Shown piece after piece: positions 34,314 through 43,751 of a stretch of 64,000 nt of DNA; the stretch's first letter is position 1, and the number at the start of each line of letters is the position of its first letter. A program made the translations under genes and the position numbers. Origin of the DNA: Pseudoalteromonas aliena SW19 (GTDB taxonomy: Bacteria > Pseudomonadota > Gammaproteobacteria > Enterobacterales > Alteromonadaceae); NCBI RefSeq assembly GCF_014905615.1, contig NZ_AQGU01000029.1, positions 682,001-746,000 of the forward strand, given 5' to 3'. Under the pieces are notes generated by a model. It saw nothing but the letters and a program-made list of their open reading frames with translations. It had not been told where the DNA came from and ran no database searches.

Positions 34314-34357
34314 GATGAATGGTGGTGATGATGTACTGTTGTCAGGTTTAAGCGCAT
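34307..34357 (-). CDS. hisL: His operon leader peptide
   Basis: A 16-residue leader, MRLNLTTVHHHHHSSE, with five consecutive histidine codons (CAT CAT CAC CAC CAT), below routine gene-calling size. Ribosome stalling at these codons under low charged histidyl-tRNA would favour the antiterminator. AGGATAAAAA precedes the ATG. The stop lies 75 bases before the attenuator terminator. The run is shorter than the seven of Escherichia coli but the layout is the same. Confidence 0.95.
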   Translation of the reverse strand: MRLNLTTVHHHHHSSE

Positions 34358-34575
34358 TTTTTATCCTATGTAACTGCCCGTCATTTGGCTAACGTTCAGT
34401 TGTTATCTGTTTAAATAAATTTCGCATTTATAAAAACATAAATAGCCTGATTATGGCAAGTTTTATTTAGCTAAATTAAAGTATATCTTATAACTGTCGA
34501 TACTATAGAAGATAATACATGTAGTTTTAATAATGTAATTGTTTATTAGTCAAACAGTTAAATAAGGAAGTACGT

Positions 34576-34812
34576 ATGGACATCATGATCCCTTACTTAG
34601 GAACTATCACTCGTTTAGCTGTTGAATCTAAAGGGGCATTTCATATTGCGGGTGTACAAAGTGGAGCCGCAGCTGAAAAGGTCGATCTAGAAAATAAAAA
34701 AAAGCGTGAGTTACAAAAAAAGAAAAAGCTCAATACGCTTGACGAACAAACAAAAAAAACAAAAACTAGCCCTGATGATGACGACCCCCCACATTTAGAC
34801 ACATGGGCCTAA
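34576..34812 (+). CDS. Unrecognised small charged protein
   Basis: A 78-residue protein, monocistronic with its own Shine-Dalgarno (AAGGAAG, 6-7 bases before ATG) and terminator, which supports it being real. It begins with a short hydrophobic part (MDIMIPYLGTITRLAV), continues through GAFHIAGVQSGAAAE, a strongly basic Lys-rich helix (about 40-52), and an acidic end with four Asp in a row. No family recognised. The layout suits a small helical cytosolic protein. Function unknown. Confidence 0.65.
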   Translation: MDIMIPYLGTITRLAVESKGAFHIAGVQSGAAAEKVDLENKKKRELQKKKKLNTLDEQTKKTKTSPDDDDPPHLDTWA

Positions 34813-34837
34813 TGAAGATCCCGTAATTAAAGTAAAG

Positions 34838-34859
34838 AGGCCCAGATAGGGCCTTTTTT
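34838..34859 (+). terminator. Terminator after the small charged protein gene
   Basis: AGGCCC (34838-34843) pairs with GGGCCT (34849-34854), followed by five T. Confidence 0.85.
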
Positions 34860-35151
34860 AATGTGTATATGTAATTCTAAATGTAATTTTATTGTTAATT
34901 AACCACCTAAAAATGAAACTAAAAGTAAACTTATGTGTACGAAATGTTATCTGTTAGTTTCTTTTTTCTTACCTCTATTATACCAATATATTGAATATAA
35001 ATAACTTAATTTGTTATCTCATACTTTAATTGTAAATTATTTGTTTCATTTTCATTTATGTTATTTGTAACCTAGGCTGATCCTTAATCGGGAACAGGTA
35101 GTGCCGATTAACAAAGTACATTAAAACTAAATAATCTAATGGAGCGTAAAC
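34860..35151. other. AT-rich gap upstream of the M4 protease gene
   Basis: About 290 bases with no open frame. It presumably carries the protease promoter, but no single -35/-10 pair stands out. A ribosome site GGAG at 35141-35144 precedes the GTG start. Confidence 0.5.
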
Positions 35152-37323
35152 GTGAAATTATCAAAAATAACAATTGCAACTCTTGCTGCTTTTACACTAA
35201 TGCAAGCATCAAGCGCAGTAGCCGCAAATAAGAAATACCTAAATGAACACGTAAATACTAATAATACGTTGTCTGCATCAACAGCGACCCCAGATCAATT
35301 AGTTGGCTTAGAGGCTGGGAACAAATTAGTTGTAATTAAAGAAATAAAAAGTAATAACGGCGACACAACTCGATTATTTCAGCAAGTATACAATGGCCTA
35401 CCTGTTATAGGTGACAGGGTGAGTTTAACCTTTAACAGCAACGGGCAGTTTAAACATGCTCACGGTGCTGCGGTATATGACATTTCAAGTGATATAAACA
35501 CGGTAATCCCAAAGATAAATAAACAGTTAGCGGTAGCTAAGGGATTACAAAAATCTCCTCAGGCGCTTCATTCTGTCGGTTTAGAAAAGCATGACGAGAA
35601 ATCGCAATTAGCAATTTGGGTTGATGAGCAAGGTAAGGCGCATCTTGTTTATGAAGTATCTTATGTTACTTATGGAAGTAATCCATCTCGTCCATATCAA
35701 ATCATTGATGCGAACTCAGGTGAGCTACTATTTAGCTTGGACAATCTTCAACATGCAGATGCGACTGGCCCAGGCGGTAATTTAAAAACGGGCAAATATA
35801 TTTATGGTACTGATTTTGCCAGCCTAGATGTTACGCAGTCTGGTAATAACTGCACAATGAGTAATAGCAACGTAAAAACCATTAATTTGAATGGTGGCAC
35901 CAGTGGTACAAGCGCATATTCATTTACTTGCCCTGAAAATACGTTTAAAGAAATCAACGGTGCATATTCACCACTTAATGACGCACACTTCTTTGGTAAC
36001 GTAATTTTTAACATGTACAACGATTGGATTGGTTCGCCACCACTTTCATTTCAACTACAAATGCGAGTGCATTATAGCAGCAACTATGAGAATGCATTTT
36101 GGGATGGTCGTGCAATGACATTTGGCGATGGTCTAAATACGTTCTATCCACTCGTGAGTTTAGATGTGTCTGCTCATGAGGTGAGCCATGGCTTTACTGA
36201 GCAAAACTCTGGCTTAGTTTATAGTGGAAAATCAGGCGGCTTAAACGAGGCTTTTTCTGACATGGCGGGTGAAGCTGCTGAATTTTACATGAAGGGCAGT
36301 AATGATTGGTTAGTCGGAAAAGAGATATTTAAGGGCAATGGCGCATTGCGCTATATGAACAATCCGACACAAGATGGGCGCTCAATAGACAATCAAAGTA
36401 GTTATTCTTCAGGAATGGATGTGCATTATAGCTCAGGAGTATTTAATAAAGCGTTTTATAACTTAGCAACAACACCAGGTTGGGATACGAAAAAAGCATT
36501 TTTAGTCATGGCGCGTGCAAATCAACAATATTGGACAGCAAGTACAAACTGGGATCTTGCCGGTAATGGGGTTATGGATGCAGCCTGTGACTTAAATTAT
36601 GAGCCAAATGACGTAAAAGCGGCATTAAGTGCTGTTGGTGTTACCTCTAGTTTGAGTGCTGGTAGTTCGTGTGATTCAGTGCCTCCAATTGAAGACGAAG
36701 CACTCTCAAATGGCGTACCACGTCCTGACATCAGTGGCTCAGCGAAACAGCAAATATTCTTTACACTTGATGTTCCTGCAGGTGCGAGTAATTTAGCATT
36801 TACCACGTCAGGTGGAACAGGTGATGCTGATTTATATGTACAATTTGCGACTAAGCCAACGCTTACTAGCTTTGATTGTAAAAGCACAACTTCAACCAGT
36901 AACGAAAGCTGCTCTATTAGTAATGCTCAAGCGGGTACTTATTATGTAATGGTTGAGGCGTGGGATCAAATTTCAGGAGTCTCGTTACTTGGTAGTTTTG
37001 ATGGCGATACGGGTGGCACAACACCAATCAATCGAACTGAAGAAAATGTGAGTGTCAATGCTGGAAACTGGACTCGATTTACTCAAAATTTGAGTGCAGG
37101 CTACAGCTCACTTAATGTTTCAATTGCAGGAGGCAGTGGTGACGCTGATTTATATGTAAACTTTGGAACAGAGTCGGGTACAAATGCTTACGTTTGTCGC
37201 CCTTATAAAAATGGCAATAACGAAAGTTGTACTATCGATAATCCACAAGCGGGAACTTGGCATATCGATTTACAAGGTTTTCGCACTGCAAGTGGTGTAA
37301 CGCTAAATATTAAAGCGAACTAA
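35152..37323 (+). CDS. Secreted M4 metallopeptidase (vibriolysin/pseudolysin type) with two PPC domains
   Basis: Extracellular thermolysin-type protease, 723 residues. Layout: Sec signal peptide (to SSAVAA, about residue 25), FTP/PepSY propeptide to about 200, catalytic domain about 200-505, then two pre-peptidase C-terminal (PPC) beta domains, about 520-620 and 630-723. Zinc ligands H342-EVSH346 and Glu366 (GGLNEAFSDMAGE) are intact. GTG 35152 is the start, with GGAG 8 bases upstream. The PPC tails closely match those of the next gene (M28), which has its own ribosome site after a terminator. It likely digests protein in sea water. Confidence 0.95.
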   Translation: MKLSKITIATLAAFTLMQASSAVAANKKYLNEHVNTNNTLSASTATPDQLVGLEAGNKLVVIKEIKSNNGDTTRLFQQVYNGLPVIGDRVSLTFNSNGQFKHAHGAAVYDISSDINTVIPKINKQLAVAKGLQKSPQALHSVGLEKHDEKSQLAIWVDEQGKAHLVYEVSYVTYGSNPSRPYQIIDANSGELLFSLDNLQHADATGPGGNLKTGKYIYGTDFASLDVTQSGNNCTMSNSNVKTINLNGGTSGTSAYSFTCPENTFKEINGAYSPLNDAHFFGNVIFNMYNDWIGSPPLSFQLQMRVHYSSNYENAFWDGRAMTFGDGLNTFYPLVSLDVSAHEVSHGFTEQNSGLVYSGKSGGLNEAFSDMAGEAAEFYMKGSNDWLVGKEIFKGNGALRYMNNPTQDGRSIDNQSSYSSGMDVHYSSGVFNKAFYNLATTPGWDTKKAFLVMARANQQYWTASTNWDLAGNGVMDAACDLNYEPNDVKAALSAVGVTSSLSAGSSCDSVPPIEDEALSNGVPRPDISGSAKQQIFFTLDVPAGASNLAFTTSGGTGDADLYVQFATKPTLTSFDCKSTTSTSNESCSISNAQAGTYYVMVEAWDQISGVSLLGSFDGDTGGTTPINRTEENVSVNAGNWTRFTQNLSAGYSSLNVSIAGGSGDADLYVNFGTESGTNAYVCRPYKNGNNESCTIDNPQAGTWHIDLQGFRTASGVTLNIKAN

Positions 37324-37334
37324 ATTCATTCCTG

Positions 37335-37356
37335 GGGAGCATCCGCTCCCTTTTTT
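37335..37356 (+). terminator. Terminator after the M4 gene
   Basis: GGGAGC ATCC GCTCCC followed by six T. Confidence 0.88.
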
Positions 37357-37410
37357 ATCTTAGTAATGTCACTTTCTATGAATATAGCTCGATTTAAAAG
37401 GAATCAATTT

Positions 37411-39264
37411 ATGAAACATTTACTAAATGTCGCGTTAGTTAGCGCCAGTACCTTAATTGTTCAACCACTGTATGCACAAGACAACGAAAATATTTGGGTG
37501 ACAATAGATCCTATTGCAGCAAAACATTACCAGCAGACTCAAAAAACAGTAAGCAAATCACGTGAATCATTAAGTATGCGTACAACTGAATTAGATACGG
37601 TTAACTTTTTGCAGGTAAAGCCCGAAAATATAGCAGGCCTGAGTGAATTTATGCATGATAATTACCACCGGTGCGGTGGTTTTGTAGCGCATGAATCGCT
37701 TGATGAAGCTAAGCAATACACGCAGCAACTAGCTGCTGTTCAAAATCAAAGTGCTTTGGCTTTTAACTATAGTATTGATAACGCGCAAACAACACAGCAA
37801 CTAATAAATAGTGTCAGCCCAAATAATTTAACAAATACTGTTAATTCAATGAGCAACTTCTACAACCGCTACTATACAGCTCAAACAGGAATAGATGCAT
37901 CACAATGGCTAAAAAACTATTGGCAACAATTAGCCACAAATCGCAGTGATATTAGCGTTGAATACTTTACACATAGTTGGGCGCAATCTTCAATTATAGT
38001 CACAATACCTGGGGATGAAAAAGCGGATGAGATTGTTGTTATAGGTGGACATTTAGATTCGATTAACCAATCAAATCCAACAAATGGACGCTCTCCAGGT
38101 GCGGATGATAATGCCTCAGGTATTGCTGTATTATCAGAAGTGCTAAGAGCAATTGTCGATAATAACTACAAGCCACAAAGAACAATTCATATAATGGGGT
38201 TTGCAGCTGAAGAGGTGGGTTTAAGAGGGTCAAAGGCGATTGCCTCTGCATATAAATCACAAGGCAAAAATGTTGTAGGTATGGTGCAGTTTGATATGAC
38301 GGGCAACAACGGCAGCAATGAAGACATTGTGATGATGACTGATTACACGACCAATGCTCAAAATCAATTTTTGGGTCAGCTTATTGATACTTATTTGCCT
38401 TCTATTAGCTACGGTTTTGATCAATGTGGATATGGATGTTCGGATCACGCATCTTGGTATCAACAGGGGTTTACAGCATCGATGCCATTTGAATCAAAAA
38501 TGGCCGATATAAATCGATTAATTCACACTGTTAACGACACTAACTTTGACGCTGATCATGCGAGTAAATTTGCAAAATTAGCTGTGAGTTATGCATCTGA
38601 AATGGCAAAAAATGCAGGTGACGTAGTACCACCAATCGATAACGAACTACAAAATGGTGTTGCAGTGTCTGGTATCACTGAAAATGCAAAAGCGGAACGT
38701 GTGTACACATTAAAAGTACCCAGTAATGCAACTAATTTAAACTTCGCTACATCAGGTGGTACGGGGGATGCCGATTTATACGTTAAGTTTAATTCAGCTC
38801 CGACACTCACTAGTTTTGACTGTAAAAGCACAACGTCTTCAAGTAATGAGCGTTGTGAAATAAGTAATGCTCAAACGGGAGTTTATTATGTCATGGTCCA
38901 AGCATGGGATGCGATTACTAATGTTTCTCTGACTGGTAGCTATAATGAAGGTAGTGGACTTGAGCCAATCAATCGGGTAGAAAATAATGTTTCTGTAACA
39001 GCAAACAATTGGGCTCGATACACACAAGATCTTGATGCAGGATATTCAGCATTAACGGTTAATATGAGCGGCGGTAGTGGGGATGCGGATTTGTACTTAA
39101 ATTTTGCAAGCCCATCAACAGAGTCTGTATATCAATGTAGACCTTTTAAAAATGGCAATACCGAAACCTGTCGTATCGATAACCCGCAAGCGGGTACATG
39201 GTACATAGATTTAAAGGGCTATAGTTCAGCAAGTGGAATTACCTTATCTATTAACGCACAATAA
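37411..39264 (+). CDS. Secreted M28 aminopeptidase with two PPC domains
   Basis: Zinc aminopeptidase of the leucyl/bacterial leucine aminopeptidase type, 617 residues. Signal peptide MKHLLNVALVSASTLIVQPL ends at YAQ; start 37411 is supported by AAAGGA 8 bases upstream, whereas the open frame's first ATG is untypical. The two-zinc site is visible in VIGGHLDS, GADDNASG, FAAEEVGLRGS, QFDMTG and CSDHASWY. Two PPC domains follow (about 420-515 and 525-617), with GGTGDADLYV and GSGDADLYLNF motifs matching the M4 neighbour almost word for word. The pair likely acts in sequence outside the cell. Confidence 0.94.
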   Translation: MKHLLNVALVSASTLIVQPLYAQDNENIWVTIDPIAAKHYQQTQKTVSKSRESLSMRTTELDTVNFLQVKPENIAGLSEFMHDNYHRCGGFVAHESLDEAKQYTQQLAAVQNQSALAFNYSIDNAQTTQQLINSVSPNNLTNTVNSMSNFYNRYYTAQTGIDASQWLKNYWQQLATNRSDISVEYFTHSWAQSSIIVTIPGDEKADEIVVIGGHLDSINQSNPTNGRSPGADDNASGIAVLSEVLRAIVDNNYKPQRTIHIMGFAAEEVGLRGSKAIASAYKSQGKNVVGMVQFDMTGNNGSNEDIVMMTDYTTNAQNQFLGQLIDTYLPSISYGFDQCGYGCSDHASWYQQGFTASMPFESKMADINRLIHTVNDTNFDADHASKFAKLAVSYASEMAKNAGDVVPPIDNELQNGVAVSGITENAKAERVYTLKVPSNATNLNFATSGGTGDADLYVKFNSAPTLTSFDCKSTTSSSNERCEISNAQTGVYYVMVQAWDAITNVSLTGSYNEGSGLEPINRVENNVSVTANNWARYTQDLDAGYSALTVNMSGGSGDADLYLNFASPSTESVYQCRPFKNGNTETCRIDNPQAGTWYIDLKGYSSASGITLSINAQ

Positions 39265-39273
39265 TAATTAGTA

Positions 39274-39287
39274 GGGGGCAATGCCCC
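39274..39287 (+). terminator. Weak terminator after the M28 gene
   Basis: GGGGC AAT GCCCC hairpin followed by TTTATT; the T-run is short. Confidence 0.6.
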
Positions 39288-39358
39288 TTTATTATATAAC
39301 TTAATTACTTGCCCTTGATGTTTAGCTTACGTAAAATCGCGCTATTATTTCTTGTAAA

Positions 39359-41275
39359 GTGATTGGTATTATCAAACAACTGTTTAGTGCAACTGGGCCT
39401 TTGGCATTATCTTTAGATGGATATACACCACGTCAACCCCAAATAGATATGGCTGTTGCCGTTGCAGATGCATTAAAAAACAGTTCGCAATTGGTAGTTG
39501 AAGCGGGCACGGGGACAGGTAAAACGTTTGCCTATTTAGCGCCTGCACTTAAATCAAAAGGTAGAACCATCATTTCCACCGGTTCTAAAGCCTTGCAAGA
39601 GCAGTTATACCACCGCGATTTACCGCAGCTTGTTAAAGCGCTTAGTGCCTCTAAAAAAACCGCCTTATTAAAAGGGCGTGCCAATTACCTATGTACCTAC
39701 CGACTTAACCAGCATGTTGCCCATGTACCTACTGATGATTCAGACGTAATGCATCAATTAGCTATGGTCGCTAAATTTGCCAGTGAAACACAGTCAGGTG
39801 ATTTAGCCGATTGCATTGGTATAGAAGATGATGCCAAAGTACTGCCTTATGTAAACTCAACGGCAGATAACTGCTTAGGCAAAGAATGCCCCGACTTTCA
39901 AAGCTGCTATATACGCAAAGCGCGTTTAACAGCGGCCGATGCCGATGTGGTTGTTATTAACCACCATTTGTTTTTTGCCGATATGGCCGTAAAAGAAAGC
40001 GGCTTTGCTGAATTGATGCCAAAAGCAGATGCCTATATATTTGACGAAGCCCATCAGTTAAGCGAAATTGCCAGTGATTATTTTGGCGAGAGTGTAAGTA
40101 CTAAAAAGCTGGTGGATTTAATTAATGACTTACGTGCTATTTATAGAGCTGAAATACCCGATATGCTGCAACTCGGTAAAAGCTTAAATAAGCTAGAGAC
40201 AAGTGTTGCAGATTTACGATTGCAGTTTGGTGTTGATGGTAGCAGAGGTGACTGGCGAGAAAAACTGAGCGACAAACAAATTTGTGCAGCACTTCATCGT
40301 GTGATCAGTGATTTAGATTTTGTTTATCAGGTACTTAAACTGTGTTTAGACAGAAGCGATAAAATAGAGCATCCGTTTGAGCGAACACTTGCTTTTAAAG
40401 GCCAGTTAGAACGTGTGTTTGACACGGCTCAAACTGGTTTTAGTTATTGGTATGAAACAACACGTCGTTATTTAACGATTAATATAACACCACTTAATGT
40501 CTCCGCTAAATTTGCTCAAATGATGCAAGACACTGGCGCAGGCTTTGTGTTTACATCAGCTACGCTTTCGGTCGACAACAAATTAGCGCACTTTAACGCA
40601 AGTTTGGGTTTAAAACCAAAGCAAAGCATGATGGTAGACAGCCCGTTTGATTACCCTAATCAGGCATTGTTATGTTTGCCACGTTATTTACCTGAATCAC
40701 ACGCTGATAACATGCCCCACGCAATTGTAAAACTCACACTCGAACTTATAAAATCAGCACAAGGGCGCTGCTTTGTGCTTTTTACTAGTTATCGAATGAT
40801 GCATTTGGTCGCTGAAGGACTCACCACACAAATAGACTACCCAGTTTATATGCAGGGGCAAATGTCTAAGCGTATTATCTTAGAGAAGTTTACCCGCCAT
40901 GGTAATGCGGTGTTACTCGGCACAGCTTCTTTTTGGGAAGGTGTTGATGTACGCGGCAGCACACTAAGCTGTGTTATTATTGATAAATTACCATTTGCAG
41001 CCCCCGATGACCCTTTATTACAAGCCAAAATGCAAGATTGCCAAATGCAAGGAAAAGACCCTTTTGCACACATACAATTACCGCAAGCGGTGATTGCACT
41101 AAAGCAAGGTGTCGGGCGTTTAATTCGTGATAGCAAAGATAAAGGCGTCCTTGTAATATGTGATAATCGCCTAGTTACACGTCAGTATGGGCAAGTGTTT
41201 TTAAAGAGCTTACCGCCAATGCGCCGCACGCGGAGTTTAGAAGATGCCAATAAATTTTTACAACAAATTAATTAG
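39359..41275 (+). CDS. yoaA: DinG-family ATP-dependent DNA helicase YoaA
   Basis: XPD/DinG-like 5'-3' helicase, 638 residues. Walker A AGTGTGKTFAYLAP and DEAH box FDEAHQL are present, as are the four-cysteine iron-sulfur region (CTYRLN ... CLGKECPDFQSC) and C-terminal motifs (GTASFWEGVDV, GVGRLIRD). The shorter length than DinG and the neighbour tsaB fit YoaA, which in Escherichia coli works with the HolC clamp-loader subunit in DNA repair. Start GTG 39359. Ten bases separate it from tsaB. Confidence 0.93.
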   Translation: MIGIIKQLFSATGPLALSLDGYTPRQPQIDMAVAVADALKNSSQLVVEAGTGTGKTFAYLAPALKSKGRTIISTGSKALQEQLYHRDLPQLVKALSASKKTALLKGRANYLCTYRLNQHVAHVPTDDSDVMHQLAMVAKFASETQSGDLADCIGIEDDAKVLPYVNSTADNCLGKECPDFQSCYIRKARLTAADADVVVINHHLFFADMAVKESGFAELMPKADAYIFDEAHQLSEIASDYFGESVSTKKLVDLINDLRAIYRAEIPDMLQLGKSLNKLETSVADLRLQFGVDGSRGDWREKLSDKQICAALHRVISDLDFVYQVLKLCLDRSDKIEHPFERTLAFKGQLERVFDTAQTGFSYWYETTRRYLTINITPLNVSAKFAQMMQDTGAGFVFTSATLSVDNKLAHFNASLGLKPKQSMMVDSPFDYPNQALLCLPRYLPESHADNMPHAIVKLTLELIKSAQGRCFVLFTSYRMMHLVAEGLTTQIDYPVYMQGQMSKRIILEKFTRHGNAVLLGTASFWEGVDVRGSTLSCVIIDKLPFAAPDDPLLQAKMQDCQMQGKDPFAHIQLPQAVIALKQGVGRLIRDSKDKGVLVICDNRLVTRQYGQVFLKSLPPMRRTRSLEDANKFLQQIN

Positions 41276-41284
41276 AGTAATAAA

Positions 41285-41986
41285 ATGATTAAAAGTAATA
41301 TCCTCGCCCTCGACGCTTCTACTGAAGCACTGTCAATTGTTTTACATTTTCAGGGCCAAACATTTCATCATTTTGAAGAATGCCCACAGCAGCACAGCCA
41401 AAAAATACTTCCACTCGTGGATGAGTTGTTAACCAAGGCTAACTGTAAATTGAAAGATTTAGATGTGATTGGTTTTGGTCAAGGACCCGGTAGTTTTACT
41501 GGCGTGCGTATTAGTGTTGCAATAGCACAAGGGCTTGCGTATTCAACAAACTTACCACTAGTTGGCGTTTCAACACTTGCTATTATGGCGCAACAAGCGT
41601 TTGAACAAAACGGCAGCCTTAGTGTTTTCCCTAGTATAGATGCGCGTATGGGGGAAATATATTTCGCCCATTACCAAGCAAAAAATAATTTAGTGCAACT
41701 GGTCAATCAAGAGTGTGTAATAAAGCCGGACCTATTAAGCGATGACTATATTACTTCTACTGAGCCATCTATCGCAGTGGGCACTGGGTTTAAAACCTAC
41801 CCAGGTGCGCTTAATAACTTTGAAAACGTGACAATTAATAGTGAGATTACATTACCTGATGCACGATATATGTTAGCGCATGTTGAAGCCGCGTTTTTAT
41901 CGGGTAATATTGTCAAAGCAAGCGATGCTCAACCTAAATATGTTCGTGATACGGTAACTTGGAAAAAGCTACCTGGGCGTGAGTAA
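41285..41986 (+). CDS. tsaB: tRNA t6A biosynthesis protein TsaB
   Basis: Scaffold of the TsaBCDE system that adds threonylcarbamoyl to A37 of tRNAs. 233 residues with ASKHA fold; N-terminal ILALDASTEALSIVL and GFGQGPGSFTGVRI are typical, as is the absence of the metal-binding histidines of TsaD. Same order after yoaA as in Escherichia coli. Ribosome site GAGTAATAAA is modest. Confidence 0.95.
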   Translation: MIKSNILALDASTEALSIVLHFQGQTFHHFEECPQQHSQKILPLVDELLTKANCKLKDLDVIGFGQGPGSFTGVRISVAIAQGLAYSTNLPLVGVSTLAIMAQQAFEQNGSLSVFPSIDARMGEIYFAHYQAKNNLVQLVNQECVIKPDLLSDDYITSTEPSIAVGTGFKTYPGALNNFENVTINSEITLPDARYMLAHVEAAFLSGNIVKASDAQPKYVRDTVTWKKLPGRE

Positions 41987-42054
41987 TCGTATTATTTGCA
42001 AATTGGTTGTTTTTAAATCATAATTTTAAACAATATTAAGGTTGGAGACGCGTA

Positions 42055-42384
42055 ATGACGCTGCCTATTGGTTCAGGTTTTTTTACCGGAGATATTCCGG
42101 GGAGGGTTAGCTCTACTCAAGTCGTTACTAATAAACCACAGAGTTTAGTAGAGCAACCGGCTACACAAAAAGCGAATACCGATTATGTAAAAAGCAGTAA
42201 AAAAGGCGAAGAGCTTGCCAATCAACTGTTTAAAAGCAGCGCTAAAAGCAACGAATACAGTCAAACAATTTACGACCAACCATCAGCTCAAGTAAGCAAA
42301 GCAATTTCTACTTATACTGAATTTGCTAATTTAGAGCGCCGTGCTGAAGTGCAAAATTTAATAGGTGTTGATATTTACGCATAA
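42055..42384 (+). CDS. Unrecognised 109-residue protein
   Basis: Small protein between tsaB and the alkaline phosphatase gene, with a good ribosome site (TTGGAG before the ATG) and a terminator directly after it, so it is probably real. It begins LPIGSGFFTGDIPGRVSS and is rich in Ser, Gln, Lys and Ala, without cysteines or a membrane segment; the C-terminal NLERRAEVQNLIGVDIYA is amphipathic. No family recognised. In Escherichia coli this slot holds the slp-like lipoprotein gene yeaY, which this does not resemble. Confidence 0.65.
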   Translation: MTLPIGSGFFTGDIPGRVSSTQVVTNKPQSLVEQPATQKANTDYVKSSKKGEELANQLFKSSAKSNEYSQTIYDQPSAQVSKAISTYTEFANLERRAEVQNLIGVDIYA

Positions 42385-42418
42385 AGTTTATTAGCACGCT
42401 TTAAAGACAGAATAAAAA

Positions 42419-42446
42419 AGCCCGAACACACATTCGGGCTTTTTTA
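42419..42446. terminator. Bidirectional terminator between the small gene and alkaline phosphatase
   Basis: AGCCCGAA CACACA TTCGGGCT with an A-run on the left and T-run on the right; it serves both convergent genes. Confidence 0.9.
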
Positions 42447-42461
42447 TTACAGTGTCAAAGT

Positions 42462-43751
42462 TTACTTTTCAATAAAGCCAATCAGCTTATCAGCAATGTC
42501 AGTATTGTTCTGTGATCCAATAAAATGCTCGCTACCTTTACCATAGGCAAATACTTGAACATCTACAGCTGTATGTCCGCCTGTTGTCCAGCCAGTAAAG
42601 CTAGTATCACTAATAATACTTTTAACGGCTAAATTAAGCGCTTTGTCGCCCATTTTTTTAGCTTGCTCAAGTTTAATTTGATTTTCAGTTGTGAATTCAA
42701 TGTTCGTGTTAGTCGTCCACACTGATTTTAAATCTTTTGCATCAAGTAATAACTGAGTAAGTTTACCTGCGGTTGCTTTAACGCCTTTAACTACTTCAGT
42801 TTCCCACTTGTATTGACCGTGTGCCCCAAGAGTTAATCCTCCTGTAGAGTGATCGGCTGTTACTACTAAAATAGTATCTTTATTTTTGTCGACATAGGCT
42901 TTTGCTTTTTCAATTGATTTTGCAAAGTCGTCCATTTCAGCCATCGCACAAGCAATATCATTTGCATGACCACACCAATCTATTTGACTGCCTTCAATCA
43001 TCACAAAAAAACCGCTTTTGTTTTGAGTATCTAGTAAATCAAGCGCTTTGGATGTTAGTTGCGTAAGGCGAGTTGGGTTCTCATCAAGTGCAAAAGGTAA
43101 ACCTTTTGGCGCATACAAACCTAAAGCGGGTATTTGAGTTATTTGGCCGAGATTGCTAATGTCATCGCCATATTGATAGCCAGCGGCTTTAAACTCATCA
43201 ACTAAATTACGATCGTCTCTAATAAAGTATTTAGTACCACCACCTAACATTAAATCGACTGGTAATTTACCAACAATTTTATTATCTATGTAGTCGTTAG
43301 CAATCGCATCGTAATTATTACGCGATTCATTATGCGAAGCGAAGCTTGCAGGCGTTGCATGATTTATTTGTGATGTTGCAACAAGTGCCGTTGTCATACC
43401 GCGCTCTTTTGCAATTTCAAGCATGGTTTTAACCGCTTTTTTGTGTGTATCTACGGCTATAGCGCCATTGTAACTTTTATGCCCGCTGCTAAGTGCTGTC
43501 GCACCTGCTGCACTATCGGTTACATACGTATGGTCATCCGGATAGGTATGCGCCATGCCCTTTAATATCGTATCAAAAACGGTACCTTCGATTTCTTTAG
43601 TTGCAGGGTCATCTTTAAAATAGCGATAAGCTGTGGTGTATGCCGGACCCATGCCGTCACCAATCATATAAATTACATTTTTAGGCGCTGACTCTGCGTA
43701 AGCACCTGATGCAGAGCACAAAAGTGCTAATAAGCTGAACTGTTTTTTCAT
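42462..43751 (-). CDS. phoA: Alkaline phosphatase (PhoA type)
   Basis: Periplasmic phosphomonoesterase, 429 residues with signal peptide MKKQFSLLALLCSASGAYA. The first metal aspartate lies in YMIGDGMGP and the nucleophilic serine is Ser80 in VTDSAAGATALSSG. Zinc-site residues are in DWCGHANDIACAM and in VTADHSTGGLT and WTTGGHTAVDV near the C-terminus. Two cysteines (C258-area) may pair. It would release phosphate from organic esters; no Pho box was identified by eye upstream. Confidence 0.93.
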   Translation of the reverse strand: MKKQFSLLALLCSASGAYAESAPKNVIYMIGDGMGPAYTTAYRYFKDDPATKEIEGTVFDTILKGMAHTYPDDHTYVTDSAAGATALSSGHKSYNGAIAVDTHKKAVKTMLEIAKERGMTTALVATSQINHATPASFASHNESRNNYDAIANDYIDNKIVGKLPVDLMLGGGTKYFIRDDRNLVDEFKAAGYQYGDDISNLGQITQIPALGLYAPKGLPFALDENPTRLTQLTSKALDLLDTQNKSGFFVMIEGSQIDWCGHANDIACAMAEMDDFAKSIEKAKAYVDKNKDTILVVTADHSTGGLTLGAHGQYKWETEVVKGVKATAGKLTQLLLDAKDLKSVWTTNTNIEFTTENQIKLEQAKKMGDKALNLAVKSIISDTSFTGWTTGGHTAVDVQVFAYGKGSEHFIGSQNNTDIADKLIGFIEK

